28,140 bases of DNA, taken from positions 1-28,140 of IMG/VR virus record IMGVR_UViG_3300032770_000081. One strand, given 5' to 3'. A program made the translations under genes and the position numbers. This document shows, one piece after another, positions 7,367 through 13,836 of this stretch. How positions within the stretch are numbered: position 1 is the first letter of the stretch; each line of letters starts with the position of its first letter. The notes below the pieces were generated by a model, which was not told the origin of the DNA, searched no databases, and saw only the letters and a program-made list of their open reading frames with translations. Origin of the DNA: a virus.

Positions 7367-9489
7367 CAGCTCAACTCGCTCCGACCCCAATCTTCAAAGC
7401 TTTCGGTAACGACGGTACACCTCTGGCGGGAGGCCTGCTCTATACCTATGCGGCAGGCACTACAACCCCTCAGGCTTCCTATACTGACTCGAGTCAAAGC
7501 ACGCCGAACACCAATCCCATCGTTCTGAACTTCCGGGGTGAGTGCGCGCTGTGGCTCGATGCCACGCTGAGTTACAAGCTCAATCTAACGGATTCCCAGG
7601 GCAATCAGATCTCAGGCTATCCGATCGATAACGTCGCCAGTGGCGTTGCATCTACCGCATCCCCCTCGATCATTCCGGCGATCAGTAACACCTATACGCT
7701 GGGGAATGCCTCATCCAGCTGGGCGAATCTGTACATCGGACCGATCAAGGCTCCGATCTACGATACCGCTAACGATTTCGTCGGCTATTACGGTCGCAGC
7801 GCCGCTGAGATCGCAGTCAGTGTAGTCCCCACCGATTACAGCTGGCCCTGGGGAGACCCACGACGTTTCGGTGCAGTCGGTAACGGAGCGACGGACGACA
7901 CCACTGCCTTGACCAACTGGGCCAAGGTGGGCGGGAAGATGACGGTTCCTGCGCTGACCTTCCTGATCTCAGCCACGATTCCTCTGGTGTCCTACTCCAG
8001 CATTGTGGGTGTTGAGGGGGGAGTGATCACGACAGCGACGCACGATATCTCAATGCTCCAGGCGACCTCGCAGACCAATATCAGTATTACCGGGGTCACG
8101 GTGAAGATGACCTCTGCAGGGACCGCTGCCAACGTAGGGGGCATCGATCTGATTACCTGCAATGATTGCCAAGTGGAGAACTGCGAATTTATCGGCATGC
8201 AGTTCTCCGGCATCAAAGCGAGCGGAGTTCAACGTTGCACCTTTCGGGCGAACTACATTCACGATGTCCTCGGAACCGGTCAGGACTCGGGCGATATCTA
8301 CATGGAATCGACCGCTTCGGTCTCTTCCAAGGATAACGTCATCGATGGGAACTTCTGCCTGGGGACTACTTTTGAGTTCGGTATCGCCTGTTGGGACCCG
8401 TACTCAGGCTTACTCCCGTTGCGCAACATCATCTGTAATAACCGCATCATGGCGCATAACGGGTATGGAATCCTGATCTATATGCCGGATTCTGGGGACT
8501 CCTATAACCAGATCATCGGCAACCACGTTCAGGATATCTCAGCCCATTCGACCAACACCTCCAGTGGCACTGGAATTTACATTGAAGGCGCAGGAAACGG
8601 GGGGACGCAGTGTATCGGTAATACGGTCAAGAACTGTTGCATTACCACGAGTGCTGCGAGTCTTGCCCCAGCAGGTATCGGGGTTAATGGAGGGCCTGCA
8701 GCCGGCGGAGTTCCCCTGGTGATTGCCAACAATACCGTCTCTGAGATGACGCAGTACCACGGTATTCTCGTGACCGGATGTGATGGAGCGACGATCACGG
8801 GTAACTCGGTGCGCATGCCCTTAACCCAAACCACGCTCGGGCAAGCCATCGCGGTGGTTAATAGCAATCTGATTACGGTCTCCAGCAATAGCATCAATCT
8901 ACTGAGCACGACACAGAATCAGGCAGGGATCTTTGTCGAGGCGATTGGCGCTAACTTCAGCGATGTGTCCATTACGGGCAACAATATTAATGGCGGCCAC
9001 TATGCTCATATCCGCTTCGTCAACGATGGCAACCTGTATCAGCATGTGGCGGTCATCGGGAATGTCTGTACGGGAGGGGACTCAACCGCGATCCCGCTGA
9101 TCCTCGAGAGCGGCTCGGTAGAGGAGGCCCAGATCATCGGCAATACATTCAACTCCAACAGTGCCACCGCGATCTCGCAAACGGCCTGTATTGCCATTCG
9201 CTACAGTGGGAATTTTGCTACCGGGAGTGGGGCGGTCCTTTTGACCTCAGGGACCTGTACGGCCAGTTTCTACGATCGCACCAACTACGGAACGGGAGCT
9301 GCGGGCGGGGTCAGTAACTCTGCGACCGGTTTCATCGTCGAGCAACTCGGGACCGCGCAGCCTGCGGCGGGTACCTGGGCACGAGGCGATATGGTGCAGA
9401 ACAGCTCCCCTTCGGCCTCTTCGGTCTATATGTGGGTTTGTACCACGGCCGGGACCTCCGGGACCTGGAAGACGATCAGCAACACATGA
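7363..9489 (+). CDS. Tailspike with right-handed parallel beta-helix (pectate-lyase fold)
   Basis: A 708-residue protein; the start at 7363 is chosen because it overlaps the preceding stop (ATGA) and places the attachment domain at the extreme N-terminus. Residues of about 5-90 repeat the module of the previous gene (NDGTPLAGG, TYAAGT, TPNTNPIVLNFRGE). Near residue 165 comes RRFGAVGNGATDDTTAL, the usual entry strand of phage pectate-lyase-like beta-helices, followed by about 400 residues of coil repeats such as NCQVENCEF, VIDGNFC, IICNNRI, QIIGNHVQDI and ITGNSV. The C-terminus has GTWARGDMVQNSSP and CTTAGTSGTWK, a recurring capping domain. The likely role is binding, and perhaps cleaving, surface polysaccharide; catalytic residues cannot be assigned. 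Confidence 0.88.
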   Translation: MTAQLAPTPIFKAFGNDGTPLAGGLLYTYAAGTTTPQASYTDSSQSTPNTNPIVLNFRGECALWLDATLSYKLNLTDSQGNQISGYPIDNVASGVASTASPSIIPAISNTYTLGNASSSWANLYIGPIKAPIYDTANDFVGYYGRSAAEIAVSVVPTDYSWPWGDPRRFGAVGNGATDDTTALTNWAKVGGKMTVPALTFLISATIPLVSYSSIVGVEGGVITTATHDISMLQATSQTNISITGVTVKMTSAGTAANVGGIDLITCNDCQVENCEFIGMQFSGIKASGVQRCTFRANYIHDVLGTGQDSGDIYMESTASVSSKDNVIDGNFCLGTTFEFGIACWDPYSGLLPLRNIICNNRIMAHNGYGILIYMPDSGDSYNQIIGNHVQDISAHSTNTSSGTGIYIEGAGNGGTQCIGNTVKNCCITTSAASLAPAGIGVNGGPAAGGVPLVIANNTVSEMTQYHGILVTGCDGATITGNSVRMPLTQTTLGQAIAVVNSNLITVSSNSINLLSTTQNQAGIFVEAIGANFSDVSITGNNINGGHYAHIRFVNDGNLYQHVAVIGNVCTGGDSTAIPLILESGSVEEAQIIGNTFNSNSATAISQTACIAIRYSGNFATGSGAVLLTSGTCTASFYDRTNYGTGAAGGVSNSATGFIVEQLGTAQPAAGTWARGDMVQNSSPSASSVYMWVCTTAGTSGTWKTISNT

Positions 9490-9911
9490 GCTGGAAAGAC
9501 GGTGGGGAGCAGTACCTACCCACCATCGCCAGTAACGAGATCGCCTTTTCGATCCCGACGGACCTTTTGGCCCGGATTGCCTACCAGGAATGTTCCTGGA
9601 GACCTGAGGTTATCTACGGCCAGGTCAAATCTCCCGCAGGCGCGGTGGGGATGTTTCAACTTCTGCCGCAGTTCTTTCCCAATGCAGGGAGGTCCTGGGA
9701 GGACGATGCGGTTACGGCAGCGGATTATCTGACACAGCTTTATCGGCAGTTCAAGGACTGGCAGATGGCAGTGGCTGCTTATAACTGGGGGCCAGGGAAC
9801 TTGAAGAAGTATCCAGGGATCGCGATGCCCCAAGAAACAAAAAACTACGTGGTATCGGTCTTTACCGATGTGCACGTGGATGGGTCGCTCTATGGATCAC
9901 TGGAGGCTTAA
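9486..9911 (+). CDS. SLT-type lytic transglycosylase / endolysin
   Basis: A 141-residue protein with the lysozyme-like SLT fold: the catalytic glutamate is probably E35 in IAYQECSWRP, followed by SPAGAVGMFQLLP (49-61) and AYNWGPG (98-104), the three standard motifs of family 1 transglycosylases. There is no signal peptide, so export would need a holin, as for a canonical endolysin. It starts on the tailspike stop (ATGA) and is followed by several small membrane proteins and spanins, supporting a lysis role. A virion-associated muralytic enzyme is the alternative, given the tail gene just upstream. Confidence 0.9.
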   Translation: MSWKDGGEQYLPTIASNEIAFSIPTDLLARIAYQECSWRPEVIYGQVKSPAGAVGMFQLLPQFFPNAGRSWEDDAVTAADYLTQLYRQFKDWQMAVAAYNWGPGNLKKYPGIAMPQETKNYVVSVFTDVHVDGSLYGSLEA

Positions 9912-10175
9912 ATGTCAGAGGACAGTTCCTGGCATCTGGTTAATCTGCTCTTTATCCCCCTGACGGCTCTCATGGGCTGGTTCTCCAAGCAACTCTCGGG
10001 TAAGGCGGATAAAGAAGAGGTTAACCGCAGTCTGAGTACTCTGAGTGAGTCCCTCGAGATCATGCGGCAGGAGCGCCAGAGAATGCACTCTGAGAACACT
10101 CAGCGCCTGGATGCGATTCATCAGCAGTTACTCGATATCGTGGGCGGACGTTACCGCCGAAACAAAGGAGATTGA
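9912..10175 (+). CDS. Small membrane protein with coiled coil, lysis-block
   Basis: An 87-residue protein with one N-terminal hydrophobic segment (about residues 8-26, LVNLLFIPLTALMGWF), then a charged heptad-like helix (KADKEEVNRSLSTLSESLEI and onward) to the basic C-terminus. Start follows the lysin stop directly. One membrane helix with a coiled coil is common among phage lysis-block accessory proteins, but it has no diagnostic motif. It could be an antiholin, a pinholin-like partner or a tail/membrane accessory. Confidence 0.7.
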   Translation: MSEDSSWHLVNLLFIPLTALMGWFSKQLSGKADKEEVNRSLSTLSESLEIMRQERQRMHSENTQRLDAIHQQLLDIVGGRYRRNKGD

Positions 10176-10176
10176 A

Positions 10177-10308
10177 ATGGTCGATGTCCAAACCGATGTG
10201 GCCAAACTGGAGGGCCAATGGGCGTTCGTAAGGGCCAACTGGCCTCGCGTATCCATCATCGTCATTCTGGCCTTCGTGGTCGGGGCGGCGGTCGGACACT
10301 TCCTCTAA
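10177..10308 (+). CDS. 43-residue single-pass membrane protein, possible holin component
   Basis: The ATG at 10177 has an excellent Shine-Dalgarno sequence (AAAGGAG at 10164-10170, six-base spacing), which fixes this start over longer in-frame versions. The 43-residue product has a polar N-terminal half (MVDVQTDVAKLEGQWAFVRA) and one transmembrane helix reaching the C-terminus (SIIVILAFVVGAAVGHFL). It lies between the coiled-coil membrane protein and the two-helix holin candidate, and its stop overlaps the next start (TAATG). A holin or antiholin role is inferred only from size, topology and position. Confidence 0.7.
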   Translation: MVDVQTDVAKLEGQWAFVRANWPRVSIIVILAFVVGAAVGHFL

Positions 10309-10514
10309 TGTGGGACCTGATGCGTCGCCACTGGCGGCAAAATGGCACCAAGTTTCTAGGCGTAGCCGGCGTCATATTGGGGGCATTACAGGCTGCTACC
10401 CTCTGGTTCACCCCGAAGGGACTGCAGCTCATCGGGGTCGCATCAGCCATCGTAGGGGGGCTCACTGTGAGGAGAGGATTCACTAATTCCCGTAACACCG
10501 ACGACAGCCAATGA
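10308..10514 (+). CDS. Putative holin, two transmembrane helices
   Basis: A 68-residue protein starting on the upstream stop (TAATG). After a basic N-terminus (MWDLMRRHWRQNGTK) come two hydrophobic helices (about 15-33, FLGVAGVILGALQAATLWF, and about 37-54, LQLIGVASAIVGGLTVR) and a polar tail. The segment GGLTVRRGFTNSR resembles a recurring C-terminal signature of short phage holin-like proteins. In this setting it is the best candidate for the holin that triggers lysin release. The assignment rests on topology and context. Confidence 0.7.
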   Translation: MWDLMRRHWRQNGTKFLGVAGVILGALQAATLWFTPKGLQLIGVASAIVGGLTVRRGFTNSRNTDDSQ

Positions 10515-10603
10515 CCTGGTGGCATTGGCATCATCGTCATCGGCGACGCCCACGGGCGCCGCTGCTCTTTGTCTGTTTCCATCCCAAATCACGAGGACAT
10601 CGT

Positions 10604-10933
10604 ATGTCTAGTACAACCGTCAATATTGTGCTTCCGTCCGCTCGAGTCGATGGGAGCGCCTTGGATATCTCCCAGATCGCCTCCTACACCTTGAGTAAGG
10701 CGGTGGACGCCGGGGCTGCTACGGTCCTGGTGACCCAGGCCGGTCCCTTCACGGACGTGAACCAGGTCTATACGGATGCCAATCCGGACTTCGGATCTAC
10801 GGATAATTATTCGGCGACTGTGACGGATGTGGAGGGGAACGTATCGGCGGCAGGTACGGCGAGTGTGGCGATCCCACCGAGTCAGCTGGCGGCCCCGAAC
10901 GCACCCACCGTCTCGGCGACCTTTAATCCTTGA
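10604..10933 (+). CDS. Small Ig/Fn3-like domain protein in the lysis block
   Basis: A 109-residue protein. The start at 10604 has a Shine-Dalgarno-like ACGAGGA six bases upstream. The sequence (VDGSALDISQIASYTLSKA, then DNYSATVTDVEGNVSAAGTA) resembles a fibronectin-III or Ig-like beta-sandwich, with a Pro/Ala-rich tail. A longer alternative from 10511 overlaps the holin stop as ATGA and adds 31 residues beginning WWHWHHRHRRR; its odd composition makes it less likely. Such domains often decorate virions by weak surface binding, so a structural role despite the lysis setting is plausible. Its stop overlaps the Rz start. Confidence 0.7.
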   Translation: MSSTTVNIVLPSARVDGSALDISQIASYTLSKAVDAGAATVLVTQAGPFTDVNQVYTDANPDFGSTDNYSATVTDVEGNVSAAGTASVAIPPSQLAAPNAPTVSATFNP

Positions 10934-11412
10934 CCTGGCTCGTTGCGAACTGGAGGGTGGTATTAGCCACCCTCGCAGTTCTCGCGATCATTGCGGGGGT
11001 CATCGCCTGGGACCACCACGAACGTCTCATTGGAGAACAGAAGATCCGCCAGGCGGACGCGCAGGCCCTACAACAGGTGCAAGCACAGGCGGCCAAGGAA
11101 ACCCAAGCCCTCGCCCAGAAGGCCGCCCAGGCCGCCCAGGAAGCCTCCCATGCACAAGCTGTCCTTGATGCTTATACCGCTCAGTTTCCTGTTAGCGTCG
11201 TGTGCTACCCGGACGATCGCCGTCCAGACCTGCCCCAAGCCTCCTCCCATCCCCCCGGAACTCAGCCAACCCCCGCCCGACCCGACGCTAGCAGCCAAGT
11301 GCCTGCAGGAGGCCCTGCACGGGACATCAGCGCCGAACTCGCAACCATCGTGCAAAGCTTTGGCCGACTGGCTATCCTCGAACGTGAATGGCAACAGAGG
11401 GAACTGAAATGA
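10930..11412 (+). CDS. Rz: Rz-type inner-membrane spanin
   Basis: A 160-residue protein from a TTG that overlaps the upstream stop (TTGA). It has one N-terminal transmembrane helix (about residues 8-26, NWRVVLATLAVLAIIAGVIAW), then a long Ala/Gln-rich periplasmic coiled coil (about 30-85). This is the classic i-spanin layout. In Gram-negative phages it pairs with the Rz1 lipoprotein to fuse inner and outer membranes in the last step of lysis. The Rz1 gene is entirely inside this one in another frame, which shapes the Pro-rich C-terminal sequence. The TTG start is inferred from coupling; a later start would cut into the helix. Confidence 0.85.
   Translation: MTWLVANWRVVLATLAVLAIIAGVIAWDHHERLIGEQKIRQADAQALQQVQAQAAKETQALAQKAAQAAQEASHAQAVLDAYTAQFPVSVVCYPDDRRPDLPQASSHPPGTQPTPARPDASSQVPAGGPARDISAELATIVQSFGRLAILEREWQQRELK
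11150..11407 (+). CDS. Rz1: Rz1-type outer-membrane spanin lipoprotein, nested in Rz
   Basis: An 85-residue frame lying fully within Rz in a different reading frame. It begins with a lipoprotein signal (MHKLSLMLIPLSFLLASC) whose lipobox L-A-S-C predicts cleavage before Cys18. The mature protein is Pro-rich (PKPPPIPPELSQPPPDP), as o-spanins usually are, followed by a short Cys-containing C-terminal region. The nested arrangement, signal peptide and proline content together make this assignment strong. The product would sit in the outer membrane and contact Rz across the periplasm. Confidence 0.88.
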   Translation: MHKLSLMLIPLSFLLASCATRTIAVQTCPKPPPIPPELSQPPPDPTLAAKCLQEALHGTSAPNSQPSCKALADWLSSNVNGNRGN

Positions 11413-11558
11413 CCCTGGCAACCATCTTCCTGATCGTAGCCCTAGTCCTCTTTATCCTCTCCGCCGTGGGGGTCTCAGCCCCCCGGGTGAACCTCATGGC
11501 TGCGGGACTGGCCTTCTGGGTCGCTGCTGAGATCTTCGGGCGCACAGTACTGCACTGA
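11409..11558 (+). CDS. 49-residue two-helix membrane protein
   Basis: An ATG overlapping the Rz stop (ATGA) opens a 49-residue frame. It encodes a first transmembrane helix (about 3-24, LATIFLIVALVLFILSAVGV), a short loop containing SAPRVN and a second helix (about 29-44, MAAGLAFWVAAEIF). It is the last plus-strand gene before the converging early operon, and its last 65 bases overlap the antisense gene ending at 11494. It could be an additional holin or antiholin; only topology and coupling to the spanins support that. Confidence 0.68.
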   Translation: MTLATIFLIVALVLFILSAVGVSAPRVNLMAAGLAFWVAAEIFGRTVLH

Positions 11559-11790
11559 TTCCTGCCAGGAGCGTTAAAGCTCCTGCTGCGCCCTGTGGGC
11601 TGATTTCAGGAGCGGCCACAGGCGGGTCAGCAAAGAAATACGTGTAGCTATTGTCCTGGGTCGAAGGGCCTATCGCCTCACAGGAAACGGGATTCCCATT
11701 GGCATCCGTTTGCATATGGGTGCAGTAGTAAGGGGCAGGGGGCTGAGCTAAGGCTGCAGCGGGTAAGAGCAATAACAGTAAACCTCTCAT
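11494..11790 (-). CDS. Exported protein with signal peptide and sorting-signal-like C-terminus
   Basis: A 98-residue minus-strand protein with a strong ribosome site (GGAGG, five bases before the ATG). The N-terminus is a clear signal peptide (MRGLLLLLLPAAALAQPPA, likely cleaved after AQ or ALA). The mature part has Cys, Tyr and Asp/Asn residues. The C-terminus has three parts: APEISPQ, a hydrophobic stretch (GALTLLAGISAVLC) and a basic tail (ARRSQQRPRRP). That order resembles PEP-CTERM/VPEID-type sorting signals, though the match is to the pattern, not a verified model; a simple tail anchor is the alternative. It is the last gene of the early operon and overlaps the plus-strand gene head-on. 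Confidence 0.68.
   Translation of the reverse strand: MRGLLLLLLPAAALAQPPAPYYCTHMQTDANGNPVSCEAIGPSTQDNSYTYFFADPPVAAPEISPQGAAGALTLLAGISAVLCARRSQQRPRRPVPQP
11566..11585 (+). terminator. Perfect 7-bp hairpin at the convergence point (possible terminator)
   Basis: CAGGAGC, a six-base loop and GCTCCTG form a perfect hairpin 8 bases after the last plus-strand stop, where the late and early operons meet. There is no T-tract on the plus strand, so it may be a weak or factor-dependent terminator. It also lies inside the coding region of the antisense gene, so the repeat may have a coding origin. Confidence 0.3.
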
Positions 11791-11828
11791 ATAAACCTCC
11801 GTTATTCCCTGTCGGAGTTGTTGTTGAG

Positions 11829-12080
11829 TTATCCGGTGAGCTTCTGGGGCGTGAGGCTATCTAGCCACGCATGGAAGCGCTCGTCGGCCTCATCGATTTG
11901 CTGGCGTCTATCCGCTCGCGCAAAGACCACGAACGTAGCGTGATCGGCCATAGCCTGCGGGTCTCTACGCATCCCGTTGAATACAACCGAGATCACCTCG
12001 CAGCCGACATCAAGCATGGCCTTGGCCATCTGCTCGGCCTCAAAGTCGCTGTCGACTCGGCGGCTAAACACTCGATTCAT
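11829..12080 (-). CDS. Small protein of unknown function, early operon
   Basis: An 83-residue protein with a good ribosome site (AGGAGA, six bases before the ATG), and a start overlapping the upstream stop (ATGA). The sequence alternates helix and strand (FEAEQMAKAMLDVGCEVISVVFNG, then TFVVFARADRRQQIDEADERFHAWLDSL), suggesting a small alpha/beta fold with acidic helices. No catalytic or metal site is apparent. It is not recognised as a known family. Confidence 0.7.
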   Translation of the reverse strand: MNRVFSRRVDSDFEAEQMAKAMLDVGCEVISVVFNGMRRDPQAMADHATFVVFARADRRQQIDEADERFHAWLDSLTPQKLTG

Positions 12081-12298
12081 CGACTATCTCCTGGTTGATC
12101 CGTGTGGCATATGGGGCAGCCGCTGGCTTGCTTATGCTGGTAATGGCCGTGCTTTGAACACCAGCCAACGTGCCAATACGTGTAACGCTTCGGGGACCCA
12201 AACGCCTTCCTGTAGGCATCTATTTCTTCCTCTGATGGCGCTTCGTCATAACGCAGCCACCGAGTCATCCCTGATAGCCTCCAGCGTGACTCGCTCAT
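12077..12298 (-). CDS. Small zinc-ribbon-like protein, early operon
   Basis: Up to 73 residues. The C-terminal half has Cys and His residues in WCSKHGHYQHKQASGCPICH, a probable single zinc-binding unit. The first ATG (12298) lacks a ribosome site, whereas an in-frame ATG at 12268 is preceded by GGAGG nine bases away, so a 63-residue version (12077-12268) may be the true product. The stop overlaps the next start (ATGA). Function unknown; a nucleic-acid or protein-binding adaptor is possible. Confidence 0.65.
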   Translation of the reverse strand: MSESRWRLSGMTRWLRYDEAPSEEEIDAYRKAFGSPKRYTYWHVGWCSKHGHYQHKQASGCPICHTDQPGDSR

Positions 12299-12312
12299 AG
12301 TTGGTTAGCGAT

Positions 12313-12555
12313 TCAAGGGAGTTTATCTCCCGTAGCAGTAAACTCGGACTGTGGTACCGAGCGCATATAAGCCAAAATCTCCTCTAGCTCGGAGACCGAG
12401 AATTGGCCATCGAGTATGGCGGCCTTGATCGGCGTCGTCTTGTCCGGCTCGTAGTCGGTGTAACGTCCGCTCATCGTGATAAATCCGATGATGCCGTTAA
12501 TCTCGGGCTCTTTACCGTAGTCACGCTGTTCCATTGGACGGTATCCATTTGCCAT
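12313..12555 (-). CDS. Small acidic protein, unknown
   Basis: An 80-residue protein, mostly polar, with a predicted helix near the C-terminus (VSELEEILAYMRSV). The ribosome site is weak (AGG, about seven bases upstream). Its start lies 35 bases inside the preceding small gene, so one of the two start choices may be wrong. The last codons contain a small inverted repeat (GGGAG, five bases, CTCCC at 12317-12331) that could act as an attenuating hairpin. No family recognised. Confidence 0.62.
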   Translation of the reverse strand: MANGYRPMEQRDYGKEPEINGIIGFITMSGRYTDYEPDKTTPIKAAILDGQFSVSELEEILAYMRSVPQSEFTATGDKLP

Positions 12556-12646
12556 TGACGAACCTATATCTCGGCTTCTGGTGGCTGCAGGGCTTGAGTT
12601 GCCAGGGGATCTTGTGACTCGGGTGCGGACAATACTGCATTGTCAT
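12521..12646 (-). CDS. 41-residue Cys/His-rich protein
   Basis: A short frame whose ATG overlaps the stop of the upstream gene (ATGA), giving 41 residues with YCPHPSHK near the N-terminus and PCSHQKPRYR in the middle. The Cys and His spacing suggests a minimal metal-binding motif. Its final 35 bases overlap the next gene in another frame. The coupling to its neighbour is the best support; with no strong ribosome site and small size it remains tentative. Confidence 0.42.
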   Translation of the reverse strand: MTMQYCPHPSHKIPWQLKPCSHQKPRYRFVNGKWIPSNGTA

Positions 12647-12822
12647 GGTGTCTCGCTCACAGTGACTCTAACGATCTTGACCCCGCGCTCCTTCCAGCCC
12701 GGCATTTCCAAATTGAGCCGATCGATCAGGAAGCGTCGGTTAAAACTGCACCCGTAGACTGGGGCCAAGTAATTGCGCTTGACCATGTACATCGTTCGAG
12801 TCTTTGACGCTGGCTTACTCAT
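12643..12822 (-). CDS. 59-residue basic protein, unknown
   Basis: A 59-residue frame starting 9 bases after the upstream stop. The product is basic (MSKPASKTRTMYMVKRN, then FNRRFLIDRLNLEMPGWKER, VKIVRVTV) and looks like a compact alpha/beta fold. It fills the space between two accepted genes on the same strand and its stop is coupled to the next start (ATGA). Function unknown; the positive charge is compatible with nucleic-acid binding. Confidence 0.6.
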   Translation of the reverse strand: MSKPASKTRTMYMVKRNYLAPVYGCSFNRRFLIDRLNLEMPGWKERGVKIVRVTVSETP

Positions 12823-12831
12823 CGGACCCGT

Positions 12832-13020
12832 TCAACGGTGCTCCCGAATCCAGTGCGCTAGAGCGACGACCCAGCCAATGATCTTCTCTCGGTCGGCGCC
12901 CTTCAGCATCTCTTGGATTTCGGGCTCGGTGAGGAACACGATATCGATCGACTGAAACTTGCCAGCGTGCTTAGCGCGGACGTAGTAGCCAGTCACATGG
13001 TCGTCTGCATTGATACTCAT
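12832..13020 (-). CDS. 62-residue early protein, unknown
   Basis: A compact protein (MSINADDHVTGYYVRAKHAG, then IDIVFLTEPEIQEMLKGADR, IIGWVVALAHWIREH), alternating strand and helix, with a hydrophobic C-terminal helix that is probably part of a folded core rather than a membrane span. Its start overlaps the previous stop (ATGA). No motif suggests a reaction. Conserved-looking aromatic and charged positions make it a convincing gene even though the family is unknown to me. Confidence 0.72.
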   Translation of the reverse strand: MSINADDHVTGYYVRAKHAGKFQSIDIVFLTEPEIQEMLKGADREKIIGWVVALAHWIREHR

Positions 13021-13328
13021 TCGGACGTCTCGTCAGCGTTTAAGTCGGCGTTATGGTTGCGCATCGCCCGCTCTAGGTCATGCTGTAGCTCGGCGTTCTC
13101 GCGCTGCAGCCGCTCGATCTCGTCGGCGGCATTCCTGAAGGCTCTGGCAGTGATGTGCATATCAGCCGCATCGGACACATCCGCATCCTTACGCAGGTTC
13201 TGTGCCACAGAATTTGAGGTCAGTGCTACTTCGCCAGGGTGAGACTTACAGCCGCTGAAGTGCCCCGCACCGGCCTCGTAATACACGCCACAATCGGGGC
13301 ACTTCTTCTCGGTCCGCGTGTCGCTCAT
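13017..13328 (-). CDS. Zinc-ribbon plus coiled-coil protein
   Basis: A 103-residue protein; the start at 13328 is chosen because it overlaps the previous stop (ATGA) and has GAGGG nearby. Near the N-terminus KKCPDCGVYY, with a later Cys and His (FSGCKSH), forms a likely zinc knuckle. Residues of about 60-95 (ARAFRNAADEIERLQRENAE and onward) make a strong parallel coiled coil. An oligomeric zinc-binding adaptor is a reasonable structural guess; its partner is unknown. Confidence 0.7.
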   Translation of the reverse strand: MSDTRTEKKCPDCGVYYEAGAGHFSGCKSHPGEVALTSNSVAQNLRKDADVSDAADMHITARAFRNAADEIERLQRENAELQHDLERAMRNHNADLNADETSE

Positions 13329-13522
13329 TTGACCCTCACGTAAGCGATAGGCTTGCCACAGTGCGGGCAATATTCCCAGTCCTCATTGAAGCTAATGGCG
13401 CGACCGCAGACGGTGACATAACTGTATGACTCGCTCGCCTTGGCCTCGATCCAGAAACAGACCGGTGGCTGCGGGTATGCCTGCGTCGGCCTATCTTCCT
13501 TCTCGGTTCGCATGTCGGTCAT
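13325..13522 (-). CDS. Small zinc-ribbon protein
   Basis: A 65-residue protein starting at 13522, where the ATG overlaps the upstream stop (ATGA). It contains FWIEAKASESYSYVTVCGRA and EYCPHCGKPIAYV; the CPHCGKPI knuckle plus the earlier cysteine suggest a single zinc ribbon. Proteins with a lone C-terminal CPxCGK motif are common among phage early genes with no assigned role. It neighbours two other zinc-ribbon genes in the same operon. Confidence 0.7.
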   Translation of the reverse strand: MTDMRTEKEDRPTQAYPQPPVCFWIEAKASESYSYVTVCGRAISFNEDWEYCPHCGKPIAYVRVK

Positions 13523-13836
13523 AACTTCTTCGCTCCGCACCACGGGCAAAATCTAATGGCATCAAGCGAAGAGCCGATATGCCACTCAGGTGGATTAACC
13601 TTGGGTCTCCCGCGGGGGTTATCGTAGTCGGTGAGCAATGGGCCGTACCCCTCGTTATCCGTGCAGTAGCCTTGAGCGCGTTCCCAATTGGCGCAGCATT
13701 GTGCAGACGGAACCGGCAGTTCGCGCAATCCTCCGCACTCGCTGCATACGTCGTCATATCCCGTGCCACGTCCAGAGAAGCCGCTTCCGCCGCATCTCTG
13801 GCAGACCACCGTTTCCGATGTCCGCTGCTCGGTCAT
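13519..13836 (-). CDS. Zinc-binding protein with DnaJ-type CxxCxG knuckles
   Basis: A 105-residue protein. The N-terminus has VCQRCGGSGFSGRGTGYDDV followed by CSECGG, that is two CxxCxG knuckles (C12/C15 and C31/C34) as in DnaJ-type zinc domains. The C-terminus ends RFCPWCGAKKL, a second zinc ribbon. It shares MTEQRT at its start with the upstream methyltransferase-like gene, perhaps a duplicated leader sequence. Start overlaps the upstream stop (ATGA). Role unknown. Confidence 0.72.
   Translation of the reverse strand: MTEQRTSETVVCQRCGGSGFSGRGTGYDDVCSECGGLRELPVPSAQCCANWERAQGYCTDNEGYGPLLTDYDNPRGRPKVNPPEWHIGSSLDAIRFCPWCGAKKL

Noticed and set aside
9516-9875. 119-residue minus-strand frame
   Set aside because: Antisense to the SLT lysin with its three intact motifs; no independent support.
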